A stretch of 12,240 nt of DNA from DATKYV01 sp035528275 (GTDB lineage: Bacteria > Acidobacteriota > Terriglobia > UBA7540): the NCBI GenBank assembly GCA_035528275.1, contig DATKYV010000132.1, forward strand, positions 1-12,240, written 5' to 3'. The position numbers and the translations under genes were made by a program. Position 1 is the first letter of the stretch. Every line of letters starts with the position of its first letter. Shown one piece after another: positions 1-7,482 of the stretch. The notes under the pieces were generated by a model. That model saw only the letters and a program-made list of their open reading frames with translations. It had not been told where the DNA came from and ran no database searches.

Positions 1-965
1 GCTCCGCCGGCATCGTGCTGCCGTTGCCCGCCAGCTACCAGGCTCGCATCAAGACAGTCCCCGGAGTAATGGCCGTCAGCAAGCTGAACTGGTTCGGGGG
101 ATACTGGAAGGAACAGACGAACTTCTTCGCCAATTTCGCGGTAGATCCCGATACCATTTTCGCCGTGCAGGCCGCCTCGCAAATCCCGCCCGATCAACTG
201 GAAGCATTCAAACGCGAGCGCACGGCGGCGGTGGCCGGCAAACAGCTCGTCGAGCGATTCGGGTGGAAAATCGGCGACCGGATTACCTTGCTGGGCAGCC
301 CCTGGGGATTCACTCCCGAGTTCACGCTACGCGGCATTTTCGAGGGCGGGCCCTCCGACCAGGTCTATTTCCACTGGGACTACCTGAACGAGGCGGTCGG
401 AAGACCCGACATCGTCAGCCTTTATTGGGTGCGCGTGGAGGATGCCAAGAGCTCGGCGAAGGTCGGCGAAGCCATCGACGCTATGTTCCGGAATACGGAC
501 GCGGAAACCAAATCGGAATCGTTGAGCGCCTTCCTGCTCAGCTTCATCTCCATGCTCGGCAACGTGCGCGCCATCATCCTGATGATCGGGTCGGCGGTGA
601 TTTTCGCCATCCTGCTGGTGGTCGCCAACACCATGGCCATGTCCATCCGGGAACGCATCGCGGAGGCGGCGGTGATGCGCAGCCTGGGTTTCCGCTCCGG
701 GCAGATCGTGCGGCTCTTCGTCAGCGAGTCCATGATTCTCTCATTGGCGGGAGCAATCGTGGGAGTGGGCGGCGCCAAACTGCTATATGATGGTCTGGCA
801 CTCTCCCAGGTTGGGCAATTCGTTTTCGCCGACTTTCGAATGCGGGCTCCGACGCTGCTTTTCTGTTTCGCCCTGGCGCTGCTCATCGGATTGGTAGCCT
901 CAGGCTGGTCGGCTTACCGCGCCGCCAGAATCAACATCGCTGAGGCGCTTCGCCACACCGGATGA
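1..965 (+). CDS. MacB/FtsX-like ABC transporter permease, 5' end outside window
   Basis: This is an inner-membrane permease subunit of a MacB-type exporter. The frame is already open at position 3, so the GTG at 15 is internal and the first membrane helix plus part of the periplasmic domain are missing. Family members are usually near 390-410 residues; about 316 are seen from position 15. Counting from there, residues 1-165 look like the periplasmic MacB_PCD region. Hydrophobic segments follow at about 183-207, 238-256 and 279-299, the usual last three helices of FtsX permeases. The segment IAEAAVMRSLGFRSGQI between the first two matches the cytoplasmic coupling helix that contacts the ATPase. 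The C-terminus (WSAYRAARINIAEALRHTG) is typical of the family. The next gene encodes a second permease of the same family, so the two probably pair as a heterodimer. The family is clear; the substrate is unknown. Confidence 0.9.
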   Translation, partial: SAGIVLPLPASYQARIKTVPGVMAVSKLNWFGGYWKEQTNFFANFAVDPDTIFAVQAASQIPPDQLEAFKRERTAAVAGKQLVERFGWKIGDRITLLGSPWGFTPEFTLRGIFEGGPSDQVYFHWDYLNEAVGRPDIVSLYWVRVEDAKSSAKVGEAIDAMFRNTDAETKSESLSAFLLSFISMLGNVRAIILMIGSAVIFAILLVVANTMAMSIRERIAEAAVMRSLGFRSGQIVRLFVSESMILSLAGAIVGVGGAKLLYDGLALSQVGQFVFADFRMRAPTLLFCFALALLIGLVASGWSAYRAARINIAEALRHTG

Positions 966-972
966 GCTGTAA

Positions 973-1013
973 CGGCGCTCGGAGCCTGTCCCGTCAGCCG
1001 ACGGGGAGCGCCG
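973..1013. repeat. Composite palindrome between the two permease genes
   Basis: An 8-bp outer stem (CGGCGCTC at 973-980 with GAGCGCCG at 1006-1013) encloses a 6-bp inner stem (CCCGTC 990-995, GACGGG 1000-1005) with loop AGCC. The 3' arm is continuous, while the 5' arm carries a 9-base bulge starting GGAG. The 16-base core at 990-1005 recurs exactly at 11950-11965. The architecture resembles REP-type interspersed palindromes. It lies in an operon gap of about 106 bases, so it may also act as an RNA processing or attenuation structure. No T-run follows, so it is not a standard terminator. Confidence 0.7.
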
Positions 1014-1071
1014 ACTGAGAGAGGTAAAGGGGACGGCGATCATAGACCACCGCTACAGAGAGAGGGCTACG

Positions 1072-2235
1072 ATGGCAATTCCACTTAAATACAACCTGCG
1101 CAACCTGGCGGTGCGGCGGACCACCACGGCCATGACGGCGTTCAGCATCACGCTCACGGTGACGGTGTTCGTGGTGCTTATGGCCCTAGCCCAGGGGTTG
1201 CAGGTCTCACTGACCGCCACGGGCCATCCCTTGAACCTTCTGATCTTGCGCGAGGGCTCGCAATCAGAGACGCAGAGTTCCGTGCAGCGCGACTCGCTTC
1301 AGGTGATCCGCTATCTGGACGGAATCGCCAAGACCGAGAACGGTGAGCCGTGGGTTTCGCCCGAGCTGATCGTCCTCATTAATCTTCCCCGTCGCGGCCA
1401 GGTGCAGGGATCCAACGTCAGCATCCGCGGCCTTGGCCCCGAAGGCTTCGCCATGCGCCCCGAGTTCAAGCTGGTCGAGGGCCGCCAGTTCCGGCCCGGC
1501 CTGCGGGAAGTCATCGTCAGCAAAAAGATCGCCGATCGCTTTCAGAACTGCGGCCTGGGAGAAAAGTTGAAATTCGCCAAGGGCTATTGGACGGTGGTGG
1601 GCATCTTCGACGCCGGCAGCACCGCCTACGCTTCAGAGATCTGGACGGATGCTGAAGACCTGGGCCAGGACTTTGACCGGGACGCCTATTCGAGCGTCTT
1701 GGTTCGGGCAACGGACGCGACAGCCCTGGCACGCCTCAAGAAGGTGGTGAGCGACGACCGGCGTCTTCACATGAAACCGCAGACCGAAAAGGAATACTAC
1801 GAGAGCCAGACGAGCACCGCCGCACCCATCAAAGCCTTGGGCATCTTCATCGCCGGCCTGATGGCCGTGGGCGCATCTTTTGCCGCCATGAACACCATGT
1901 ACGCCGCCGTGGCGCGGCGAACCAAGGAGATCGGGGTGTTGCGCGTGGTGGGCTTCTCGCGCCGGAGCATCCTGCTCTCCTTCATCATCGAGTCCGTACT
2001 CATCGCGGCGCTGGGGGGCTTTATCGGATGCGTTCTGGCCCTGCCGGTCAATGGGGTAACCACGGGAACCACCAACTTCATGACGTTCAGCGAGCTGACA
2101 TTCGACTTCAGAATTACTCTCGGACTGCTTGTAAACGGGATGATTTTCGCGGTCGTCATGGGTTTTGTGGGCGGGTTGTTCCCCGCCTGGCGCGCGGCGC
2201 ACGAGGATATTGTCACAGCCCTTCGCTCCGCATAG
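1072..2235 (+). CDS. MacB/FtsX-like ABC transporter permease (second subunit)
   Basis: A complete 387-residue permease. One N-terminal membrane helix (about 19-41) is followed by a large periplasmic domain (about 42-250), then three more helices at about 254-278, 300-324 and 347-371. This is the four-helix MacB/FtsX layout. Between helices 2 and 3, ARRTKEIGVLRVVGFSRRSI is the classic coupling-helix motif. The protein ends FPAWRAAHEDIVTALRS, as usual in the family. The ATG at 1072 follows a GAGAGAGGG ribosome site at 1058-1066 with 5-base spacing, which supports this start. It has no fused ATPase domain, unlike true MacB, and would depend on the separate ATPase at 3785. The adaptor at 2323 completes the inner-membrane and periplasmic parts of the pump. 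Confidence 0.93.
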   Translation: MAIPLKYNLRNLAVRRTTTAMTAFSITLTVTVFVVLMALAQGLQVSLTATGHPLNLLILREGSQSETQSSVQRDSLQVIRYLDGIAKTENGEPWVSPELIVLINLPRRGQVQGSNVSIRGLGPEGFAMRPEFKLVEGRQFRPGLREVIVSKKIADRFQNCGLGEKLKFAKGYWTVVGIFDAGSTAYASEIWTDAEDLGQDFDRDAYSSVLVRATDATALARLKKVVSDDRRLHMKPQTEKEYYESQTSTAAPIKALGIFIAGLMAVGASFAAMNTMYAAVARRTKEIGVLRVVGFSRRSILLSFIIESVLIAALGGFIGCVLALPVNGVTTGTTNFMTFSELTFDFRITLGLLVNGMIFAVVMGFVGGLFPAWRAAHEDIVTALRSA

Positions 2236-2242
2236 AGTAGGT

Positions 2243-2295
2243 GGAGGCTGGAGCGCGCGGCCGGCCGCCCGCCTCCCAGGCTCCGGAATCCGGAG
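2243..2295. other. GC-rich inverted repeats between permease and adaptor genes
   Basis: Two stem-loops sit in the 87-base gap. GGAGGC (2243-2248) pairs with GCCTCC (2271-2276) around the 12-base palindrome GCGGCCGGCCGC (2257-2268). CTCCGG (2281-2286) pairs with CCGGAG (2290-2295) around AAT. No T-run follows, so termination is unlikely. An mRNA-stability or processing role is possible, but this is inference. Confidence 0.4.
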
Positions 2296-2322
2296 GAAGA
2301 TTTGAGAAAGGGAAGTTTTTGA

Positions 2323-3693
2323 ATGCCACCATCAGACGCGCGACAGCAGGATTTGAGCGTTCTGCAGATTGATCGCTCGCAAAAGGAGTCCCTGGAGCCC
2401 AAGGGCAAGGCTCCCTGGGGTCCGCTCATCTACATCGGCGCGGCCATGGCCCTCGTGGTCGTCGTGGGTGTGGTGGTTTCCGGGGTTTTTGCCCGGGCGC
2501 CTGAGGTAGAAGTGCAGCGAGTCCGGATCGAACAGGGGGCCCCCTCGGGGGCGGTCGTATTAACCGCGGGGGGTTACATCGTCGCGCACCACACCATCCA
2601 GGTGAGCTCCAAAATTGTCGGGAAAGTGGCCTGGGTGGGCGTGGAGAAAGGCGACCACGTAAAGGAAGGCCAGGTCCTGGTGCGGGTCGAGGATACGGAA
2701 TACCAGGCGCAGCTGGCCCAGGCCAAAGCCAACCTCGGCGTGATGCAGGCACGCTTGAACGAATTGGAGGCCGGGTCGCGCCCGCAGGAAATTGATGCCG
2801 CCCGCGCCGCCGCGGAAGAGGCCGAGGCGAATTTCAAGAACGCCGAAATCAACCTGAAGCGCGCGGAAGACCTGTTCCACCAGGAGATCGCATCCCAGCA
2901 GCAGTACGATAATGCCCGCACCCAGTACGAGGTCACGAACGCTCAGATGATGAACGCCCGGAAGAGGTACGACCTCATCAAAATCGGGCCGCGGAAGGAG
3001 CAGATTGCATATGCGCGCGCCCAGGTCGCCCAGGCGAGGGCAATGGTTGATTACGCCCAAACCATGCTCGATTCCACGCTCATTCGTTCTCCTGTGACCG
3101 GCACGGTCCTCGAGCGGTTGATCGAAAAAGGCGAGATGGTCTCCACGATGAACTTCGGCGGGACCGGCGGTGTCAAGGCCTCGGTGGCTTCCGTCGCCGA
3201 CCTTTCCGACTTGCAGGTGGAGCTGGACATCAATCAGAACGACTTTCCCAGGATTTCTCCCGATCAGGACTGCCTGGTCACGGCGGACGCTTACCCCGAC
3301 CGGGTCTACAAGGGGAAAGTGGCCGAGATAGCTCCTGCCGCCAACCGTCAGAAAGCCACGGTTCAGGTCAAGGTGAAGGTCCTGAGTCCTGACGGCTACT
3401 TGCGGCCGGAGATGAACGCCCACGTCTCATTTCTGGCCCCGGAATCCGCAAAGGGCAACCCCGCCCGTGAAACGCTGACCATCCCGCGCAGCGGCTTGGT
3501 TCAGAGCGAGGGAAAATCCGCCGTTTTCGTCCTGGATGGTTCCCATGTGCAATTGCGGTCGGTCGAGGTGGGGCGGGACCTGGGAAATCGAGTGGAGGTG
3601 GTGGAGGGTCTCGGGCCCAATGACCGAATTGTCGTCCGGGGTCTGGAGCAATTGACTTCCGGGCAACGAGTGAAAGTGAAGGCCGGGGCTTAG
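2323..3693 (+). CDS. HlyD/MacA-like periplasmic adaptor (membrane fusion protein)
   Basis: This 456-residue protein is the adaptor that links inner-membrane permeases to an outer-membrane channel. One membrane anchor lies at about residues 34-57 (PLIYIGAAMALVVVVGVVVSG). The first lipoyl/barrel-sandwich half follows at about 70-125 (…SSKIVGKVAWVGVEKGDHVKEGQVLVRVED), then an alpha-helical hairpin at about 125-245 rich in Ala, Glu and Gln. The second lipoyl half (about 250-275) has the signature STLIRSPVTGTVLERLIEKG. The beta-barrel domain is next (DLQVELDINQND…), and the membrane-proximal domain comes last. Order and length fit MacA/DevB-type adaptors. GGAAG at 2311-2315 provides a ribosome site. 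The position between the permease and ATPase genes supports one operon. No TolC-like partner is in the window. Confidence 0.93.
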   Translation: MPPSDARQQDLSVLQIDRSQKESLEPKGKAPWGPLIYIGAAMALVVVVGVVVSGVFARAPEVEVQRVRIEQGAPSGAVVLTAGGYIVAHHTIQVSSKIVGKVAWVGVEKGDHVKEGQVLVRVEDTEYQAQLAQAKANLGVMQARLNELEAGSRPQEIDAARAAAEEAEANFKNAEINLKRAEDLFHQEIASQQQYDNARTQYEVTNAQMMNARKRYDLIKIGPRKEQIAYARAQVAQARAMVDYAQTMLDSTLIRSPVTGTVLERLIEKGEMVSTMNFGGTGGVKASVASVADLSDLQVELDINQNDFPRISPDQDCLVTADAYPDRVYKGKVAEIAPAANRQKATVQVKVKVLSPDGYLRPEMNAHVSFLAPESAKGNPARETLTIPRSGLVQSEGKSAVFVLDGSHVQLRSVEVGRDLGNRVEVVEGLGPNDRIVVRGLEQLTSGQRVKVKAGA

Positions 3694-3784
3694 GCGCCGG
3701 AAGCATGGCGTTCCCTGCCGTCTCGCATTGCGGCGGTAAGAGGCGCAGAGGTTCGAAAGGCAACTAAAAGCTCAAGAGGGAAAC

Positions 3785-4480
3785 ATGGCGAATTCAGTGG
3801 TGGAGATCAGTGGACTGGATAGGATCTTTCATAGAGATTCCTTTGCTGTCCCGGCCCTGGAGAAGATTGACCTGACGGTTGGGGAGGGAGATTTCCTCTG
3901 CCTGATGGGCCCCTCCGGGTCCGGCAAGACCACGCTCCTGAACATCATCGCCGGCATCGACCGGCCGACTGAGGGGCAGGTCAAAGTCCTTAGCGAAGAT
4001 ATTGCCGCCATGAATGAGGATCGCCTGGCGGCGTGGCGAAACGTTCATGTGGGTTTTGTCTTCCAATCCTTTAATCTCATTCCCGTTCTCACCGCCTACG
4101 AAAACACCGAGCTGCCCTTGTTGCTGACCAAGCTGAGCGGACAGGAACGCAAGGAGCACGTGCTGACAGCCCTCAAGCTCGTGGGGCTGGAGGACCGCAT
4201 CAACCACTATCCCCGCCAACTCTCGGGCGGGCAGGAGCAGCGGGTGGCCATCGCCCGGGCCATCGTCACTGACCCGACTTTGCTGATGGCCGACGAGCCC
4301 ACCGGCGATTTGGACGCCCACTCCGCCGAAGAGGTGCTCGACATCCTTTCCCGGCTTAACCGCGACTTCAAGAAGACCATCATCATGGTCACGCACGATC
4401 CGCGCGCGGCCCGCCACGCGACGGTGACCCGCCACCTGGAAAAAGGCCAGTTGCTTCCCTTGGGCCAGGAACTGGCCTGA
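3785..4480 (+). CDS. ABC transporter ATP-binding protein, LolD/MacB type
   Basis: This is the 231-residue cytoplasmic ATPase that powers the exporter. All nucleotide-binding motifs are present: Walker A GPSGSGKTT (42-50), Q-loop Gln94 in FVFQSFNLIP, signature LSGGQ (146-150), Walker B LLMADEP (166-172) with catalytic Glu171, D-loop GDLDA, and switch His204 (MVTHD). FQSFNLIPVLTAYENTELPLL is characteristic of the LolD/MacB/FtsE branch that partners FtsX-like permeases. The residue after the signature Gln is Glu (LSGGQEQRVAIARA), where Gln is more usual; this is not expected to matter. The ATG follows AAGAGGG (3774-3780) with 4-base spacing. It appears to be the last gene of the operon that starts left of the window. 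Confidence 0.95.
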   Translation: MANSVVEISGLDRIFHRDSFAVPALEKIDLTVGEGDFLCLMGPSGSGKTTLLNIIAGIDRPTEGQVKVLSEDIAAMNEDRLAAWRNVHVGFVFQSFNLIPVLTAYENTELPLLLTKLSGQERKEHVLTALKLVGLEDRINHYPRQLSGGQEQRVAIARAIVTDPTLLMADEPTGDLDAHSAEEVLDILSRLNRDFKKTIIMVTHDPRAARHATVTRHLEKGQLLPLGQELA

Positions 4481-4495
4481 GGCGCCGCCTTTTTC
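4439..4495 (+). terminator. Candidate intrinsic terminator overlapping the end of the ATPase gene
   Basis: GAAAAAGGC (4439-4447) is the exact reverse complement of GCCTTTTTC (4487-4495). Inside this pair GGCCAG (4463-4468) and CTGGCC (4472-4477) form a tight hairpin just before the stop codon. The 3' arm ends in T5. The main loop is long (39 bases), so the fit to a classic terminator is imperfect, but the place is right: the end of the export operon and just before a new promoter. Confidence 0.45.
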
Positions 4496-4521
4496 AAGGG
4501 CGTGCGGCCCGTTCAATTGCA

Positions 4522-4550
4522 TTGAGCTAGCACCGTCTATCATCTATAAT
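4522..4550 (+). promoter_or_regulatory. Sigma-70-type promoter of the PilZ-like gene
   Basis: The -35 element TTGAGC (4522-4527) and a perfect -10 TATAAT (4545-4550) are separated by exactly 17 bases. The expected transcription start is about 4556-4558, only 2-4 bases before the ATG at 4560. No ribosome site precedes that ATG, so the transcript is predicted to be leaderless or nearly so. Confidence 0.7.
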
Positions 4551-4559
4551 CCGCGCAGA

Positions 4560-6224
4560 ATGACAGTTCCTGGAAACAGAGGTAATCCTCAGACCTCGGA
4601 TACTGCGGGGCGTCGAAGCACTCGCATCTCCATCGCCATCCCGCTCACGATTAGCGGCGAAGACGCCGCCGGGATCAAGTTCAAGGAAAAATCGCGCACC
4701 ATCGTCATCAACAAACACGGCGCGAAGATTTCGACGTACCATAACCTGACGTTGGGCGCCGATTTGACGGTTGAGAACCAGCTCCTTGGACGCTCCGCTC
4801 AGGCCATGGTGGTGTGGCTGGGTGATAAGCGGACGCCCCGAGGCCCGGTGGAAATCGGGATTCAGCTCTCCGAGGCTCAGAACCTGTGGGGAATCGACCT
4901 TCCACCCGAAGACTGGCAGGAAGGTCCGCCCATCGGCACCGGCGGACAGAAACTCGAGGATGTGTTCGATCGAAGGACCAAGGCCAGCGTCCCGCCGGCA
5001 AGTGGAGGACCTGCGGCCTCAACAGCCAGACCGCCGGCCGCCCCGCCCCAAAGGACCGCGGCGGCTCGTGAAGCTCCCCCTGCAGGCCTGGACGAACGTG
5101 TCCGCGCCTTGGAGGAGCACCTGGCAAGACTCGACGGACAGTCCGTTCCCGGCCCGTCGGGCGGATTCGCGGGCCCGGCGGCCCAACGAGGGGAGGTGAT
5201 TCTCCGGTCGCTGGATAAGCGCGTCGATGAGGTTGTGGGACTCTTCGAAGCCTACCGCTCGGAGCTCGGGACGTTGGTAGCCCGTGCCGACGAGATTCGA
5301 AAGAGCGCCCAGACGGAAGCGGAGGCCGCGCGCATCAGAATACAAAGCGCCACGTCGGCGGCACTCGATAAGGCCGTGGGCGAGCTTCGAGAGAAGATTC
5401 GTTTGGAAATCGACGCCGCCATCCAGGCTTCTCAGGAGAAAAGCGAGAAAGAAGCCCGGCGGAGATTCGAGAAGCTGGCCCAGGAATCACTGGACGGCGC
5501 CGTTCACGAGCTGCGAAAGGCGGCCGAAGAAAGCCGTGGAGCTTTGACGGCCCAACTGAGCTTGTCGAGCCAGGCCGTTCTCGACGAATCGAAGAAGTCG
5601 CTTGGAGCAGTTATGCGCGAGACCATCGAGTCCTTCGATAAGGAAACAAAGACGATTGAGAGGGATTATCCTGCCCAGGTCCTTCAGAAACTCAAGGGAT
5701 ATCAGGACCAGAGGATCCATGAGCTCGAGACCCACCTGCACCAGGCGCTGGAAAAAGAGCGCCAGGCAGTGCTCAAACAAGTCCAAAAGGTGGGAGAAGA
5801 ATCCGCCCAGCGTGCCGTGGCGCAGGTCAGCGCCGGGTGCGACCAGGTCATCAAGACCCAGACGGACGCGGTCAAAACCCGCATGGCGGAACAATCCAAG
5901 AGGGCCACGGAAGGAATCGGCAAGGAGATCGAAGGTCTGCACGGCCAATTTCGCCAGGAGTTGCAGCGGACAGCCAGCAGGATTTTGGAAGAGAACCGGA
6001 AGGCCGCCGCGGCGAATCTTCAGGAAGTCACCGACAAGCTCCTGGATGAGGCCGCCGCGCTGTTGCGGAAGCAAGCCGACGAGAACATGGATCTCGCCGC
6101 CGAACAACTGAATGAAGCCCAATCTCGCGCTGTCTCTCAGGCAGAAGCGGCCCTGCGCCGCATCGGCACCAAACCTGCCCCTCCACCCCCCAAGCGCCCT
6201 GCCGGCAAACCCGGCCAGCCGTGA
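4560..6224 (+). CDS. PilZ-like domain protein with long coiled-coil C-terminal region
   Basis: A 554-residue protein in two parts. Residues about 17-120 resemble a PilZ domain of the kind common in acidobacteria. They include the RxxxR pair (Arg18, Arg22), a strand TIVINKHGAKIS in place of the canonical (D/N)xSxxG, VVWLGDK, and a closing LWGIDLPPEDW. PilZ domains bind cyclic di-GMP when both motifs are present; here the second is degenerate (NKHG), so binding is uncertain. A Pro/Ala-rich linker (about 140-178) leads to residues about 178-535, almost entirely charged, Ala/Gln/Glu-rich heptad sequence with no helix breakers, which reads as a long coiled coil. The end (GTKPAPPPPKRPAGKPGQP) is Pro-rich and basic. 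No signal peptide or membrane segment is seen, so it is probably cytoplasmic. A structural or scaffold role is inference. Confidence 0.8.
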   Translation: MTVPGNRGNPQTSDTAGRRSTRISIAIPLTISGEDAAGIKFKEKSRTIVINKHGAKISTYHNLTLGADLTVENQLLGRSAQAMVVWLGDKRTPRGPVEIGIQLSEAQNLWGIDLPPEDWQEGPPIGTGGQKLEDVFDRRTKASVPPASGGPAASTARPPAAPPQRTAAAREAPPAGLDERVRALEEHLARLDGQSVPGPSGGFAGPAAQRGEVILRSLDKRVDEVVGLFEAYRSELGTLVARADEIRKSAQTEAEAARIRIQSATSAALDKAVGELREKIRLEIDAAIQASQEKSEKEARRRFEKLAQESLDGAVHELRKAAEESRGALTAQLSLSSQAVLDESKKSLGAVMRETIESFDKETKTIERDYPAQVLQKLKGYQDQRIHELETHLHQALEKERQAVLKQVQKVGEESAQRAVAQVSAGCDQVIKTQTDAVKTRMAEQSKRATEGIGKEIEGLHGQFRQELQRTASRILEENRKAAAANLQEVTDKLLDEAAALLRKQADENMDLAAEQLNEAQSRAVSQAEAALRRIGTKPAPPPPKRPAGKPGQP

Positions 6225-6322
6225 GTCCCGAAAACAGCTTGAGGACACCGAGGTCTACCGCGACGCCTCCCTGAAACGAAAAACCGGCTGTAACGACGCC
6301 GGAGTGGTGCCTCAAAACAAAA

Positions 6323-6367
6323 AGAAGGCGGCCAGGCCCGGTCGAAACCGAACCCGTGCCGCCTTCT
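6323..6367 (-). terminator. Intrinsic terminator of the sugar isomerase gene, possibly bidirectional
   Basis: A perfect 10-bp stem (AGAAGGCGGC 6323-6332 with GCCGCCTTCT 6358-6367) holds a smaller CGGT/ACCG hairpin with a CGAA tetraloop (6339-6350). Read on the minus strand it is followed by TTTTTGTTTTG, a good U-tract, and begins 14 bases after the stop codon of the minus-strand gene. On the plus strand the following T-run is weaker (GGTTTATT), but it could also serve the PilZ-like gene ending at 6224. Confidence 0.8.
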
Positions 6368-6381
6368 GGTTTATTCGCGCA

Positions 6382-7308
6382 CTATACGCGCAGGTCCTTC
6401 AGATAGTCGTAGCTGATCTTGATGCTGTCCAAGGGGGATCCGTCGCACATATCCTGCTCCACGTAATAGTGCTTCACGCTTCCCTGCGGAGCGGCCTTGA
6501 AGATCCGCACCCAGTCGATAGTCCCTCGGCCCACTTCCGTGAAGTAGCCGCGACCTTCATCCAAATCGGTTGACGTCGGAGCGTCCTTCATGGCGTCCTT
6601 GATGTGGAGCAGCGGGAATCTTCCCGGGTTTTTGGTGAGATATTCCACCGGGTCTTTCCCGGCGCGTGTCATCCAGTAACAATCGAGTTCCATTTTCACC
6701 AGATCGGGGTCGGTGAGGCGCAGCAATTCGTCGTAGGGAATCACACCATCATACGATTTGAACTCGAAGTCGTGGTTGTGATAGCCGAACTGAATCCCTG
6801 CCTTCTTGCACTGCTCGCCCAACTTGTTGAAGAACTCGGCGTGGCGCTTGAAATCGTCCATCGAGTCGCGGTCTTTGGGATCAAGAATCGGGCAGATGAG
6901 GTATTCCATTCCCAGGGTTTTAGCATCCTCGATATGTTTCGCCAGGCCCGATTTCAACTTCGCCATCAGGAGGTGGCCGCTCGGCGACGTCAGGCCGTTG
7001 GCGTCGAGGAGTTTCCGCACGTCGGCGGCAGTCTTTCCGTAGAAATCGTACACTTCGACTTCCTTGTAGCCGATGGCCGCGACCTTGGCCAGCGTGCCCT
7101 CGAAATCCTTCTCGCATTCGTTGCGAACGGTGTAGAGCTCCAGGCCGATGGGCAAGCCCAGCGGTGGAGCCGTACCCGCCTCTTTCGTCGCTTCCTGGAC
7201 GGGGGCGGGCGGCGTCTCGGTCTGGCAAGAAAGCATGCCGAGCGCCGGGAGCGCAGCCAGTCCTGCCGCGCCCTTTTGCAGAAATTTCCTTCTGTTGATG
7301 GGGCTCAT
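6382..7308 (-). CDS. Tat-exported sugar phosphate isomerase/epimerase (xylose isomerase-like TIM barrel)
   Basis: A 308-residue protein of the AP-endonuclease-2/xylose-isomerase-like family, which isomerises or epimerises sugars using a divalent metal. The N-terminus has a twin-arginine signal (NRRKFLQKG, Arg6-Arg7) and a hydrophobic stretch ending LGMLSC, so Cys28 may be lipidated after Tat export; the lipobox is imperfect. The TIM-barrel domain starts near residue 52 (GLPIGLELYTVR). Likely metal and active-site residues lie in EVEVYDFYG (83-91), YHNHDFEF (176-183), MELDCYW (206-212), LLHIKDA (233-239) and the last strand YVEQD (282-286). The ATG at 7308 is preceded by AAGGAG (plus-strand 7320-7325) at 11-base spacing. 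It stands alone as a unit with its own promoter and terminator. The sugar substrate cannot be told from sequence; a periplasmic catabolic role is inference. Confidence 0.88.
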   Translation of the reverse strand: MSPINRRKFLQKGAAGLAALPALGMLSCQTETPPAPVQEATKEAGTAPPLGLPIGLELYTVRNECEKDFEGTLAKVAAIGYKEVEVYDFYGKTAADVRKLLDANGLTSPSGHLLMAKLKSGLAKHIEDAKTLGMEYLICPILDPKDRDSMDDFKRHAEFFNKLGEQCKKAGIQFGYHNHDFEFKSYDGVIPYDELLRLTDPDLVKMELDCYWMTRAGKDPVEYLTKNPGRFPLLHIKDAMKDAPTSTDLDEGRGYFTEVGRGTIDWVRIFKAAPQGSVKHYYVEQDMCDGSPLDSIKISYDYLKDLRV

Positions 7309-7355
7309 AGGGATAATTTCTCCTTGCCGGAAGTATCGGACTTGCAGCCAATTGT

Positions 7356-7382
7356 AGTATACCAGCGCGAACGCCGTTGCAA
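7356..7382 (-). promoter_or_regulatory. Promoter of the sugar isomerase gene
   Basis: Read on the minus strand, TGGTATACT is an extended -10 (hexamer TATACT at plus 7356-7361). An upstream TTGCAA (plus 7377-7382) lies 15 bases away as a suboptimal -35. The short spacer is typical of promoters relying on the extended -10. It leaves a leader of about 40 bases with a good AAGGAG ribosome site. Confidence 0.5.
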
Positions 7383-7467
7383 TCGGAAAGTGTGAATCGG
7401 TCAGGATGCCCGCGGTGGTGATCCGCCCGTCCGGGGAAGTTGGGATCGGGCGAGTTCACCCCGCACA

Positions 7468-7476
7468 TGGTACGAT
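7468..7476 (+). promoter_or_regulatory. Possible extended -10 element for tadA
   Basis: TGGTACGAT matches TGn plus a TACGAT hexamer (7471-7476). No convincing -35 is seen at 16-18 bases. Transcription would start close to the ATG at 7483, where no ribosome site is visible, so either the message is leaderless or translation starts at the ATG at 7504. Weak evidence. Confidence 0.25.
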
Positions 7477-7482
7477 GAAAGC

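Noticed and set aside
2560..3423. Long minus-strand open frame opposite the adaptor gene
   Set aside because: It is a shadow of the GC-rich adaptor coding strand, with no family resemblance and low-information composition. Similar antisense frames opposite the ATPase (3794-4543) and the coiled-coil gene (5487-6248) were dropped for the same reason.
6604..7395. Plus-strand frame opposite the sugar isomerase
   Set aside because: The minus-strand frame has a Tat signal, conserved TIM-barrel motifs, promoter and terminator; the plus-strand frame is its shadow.
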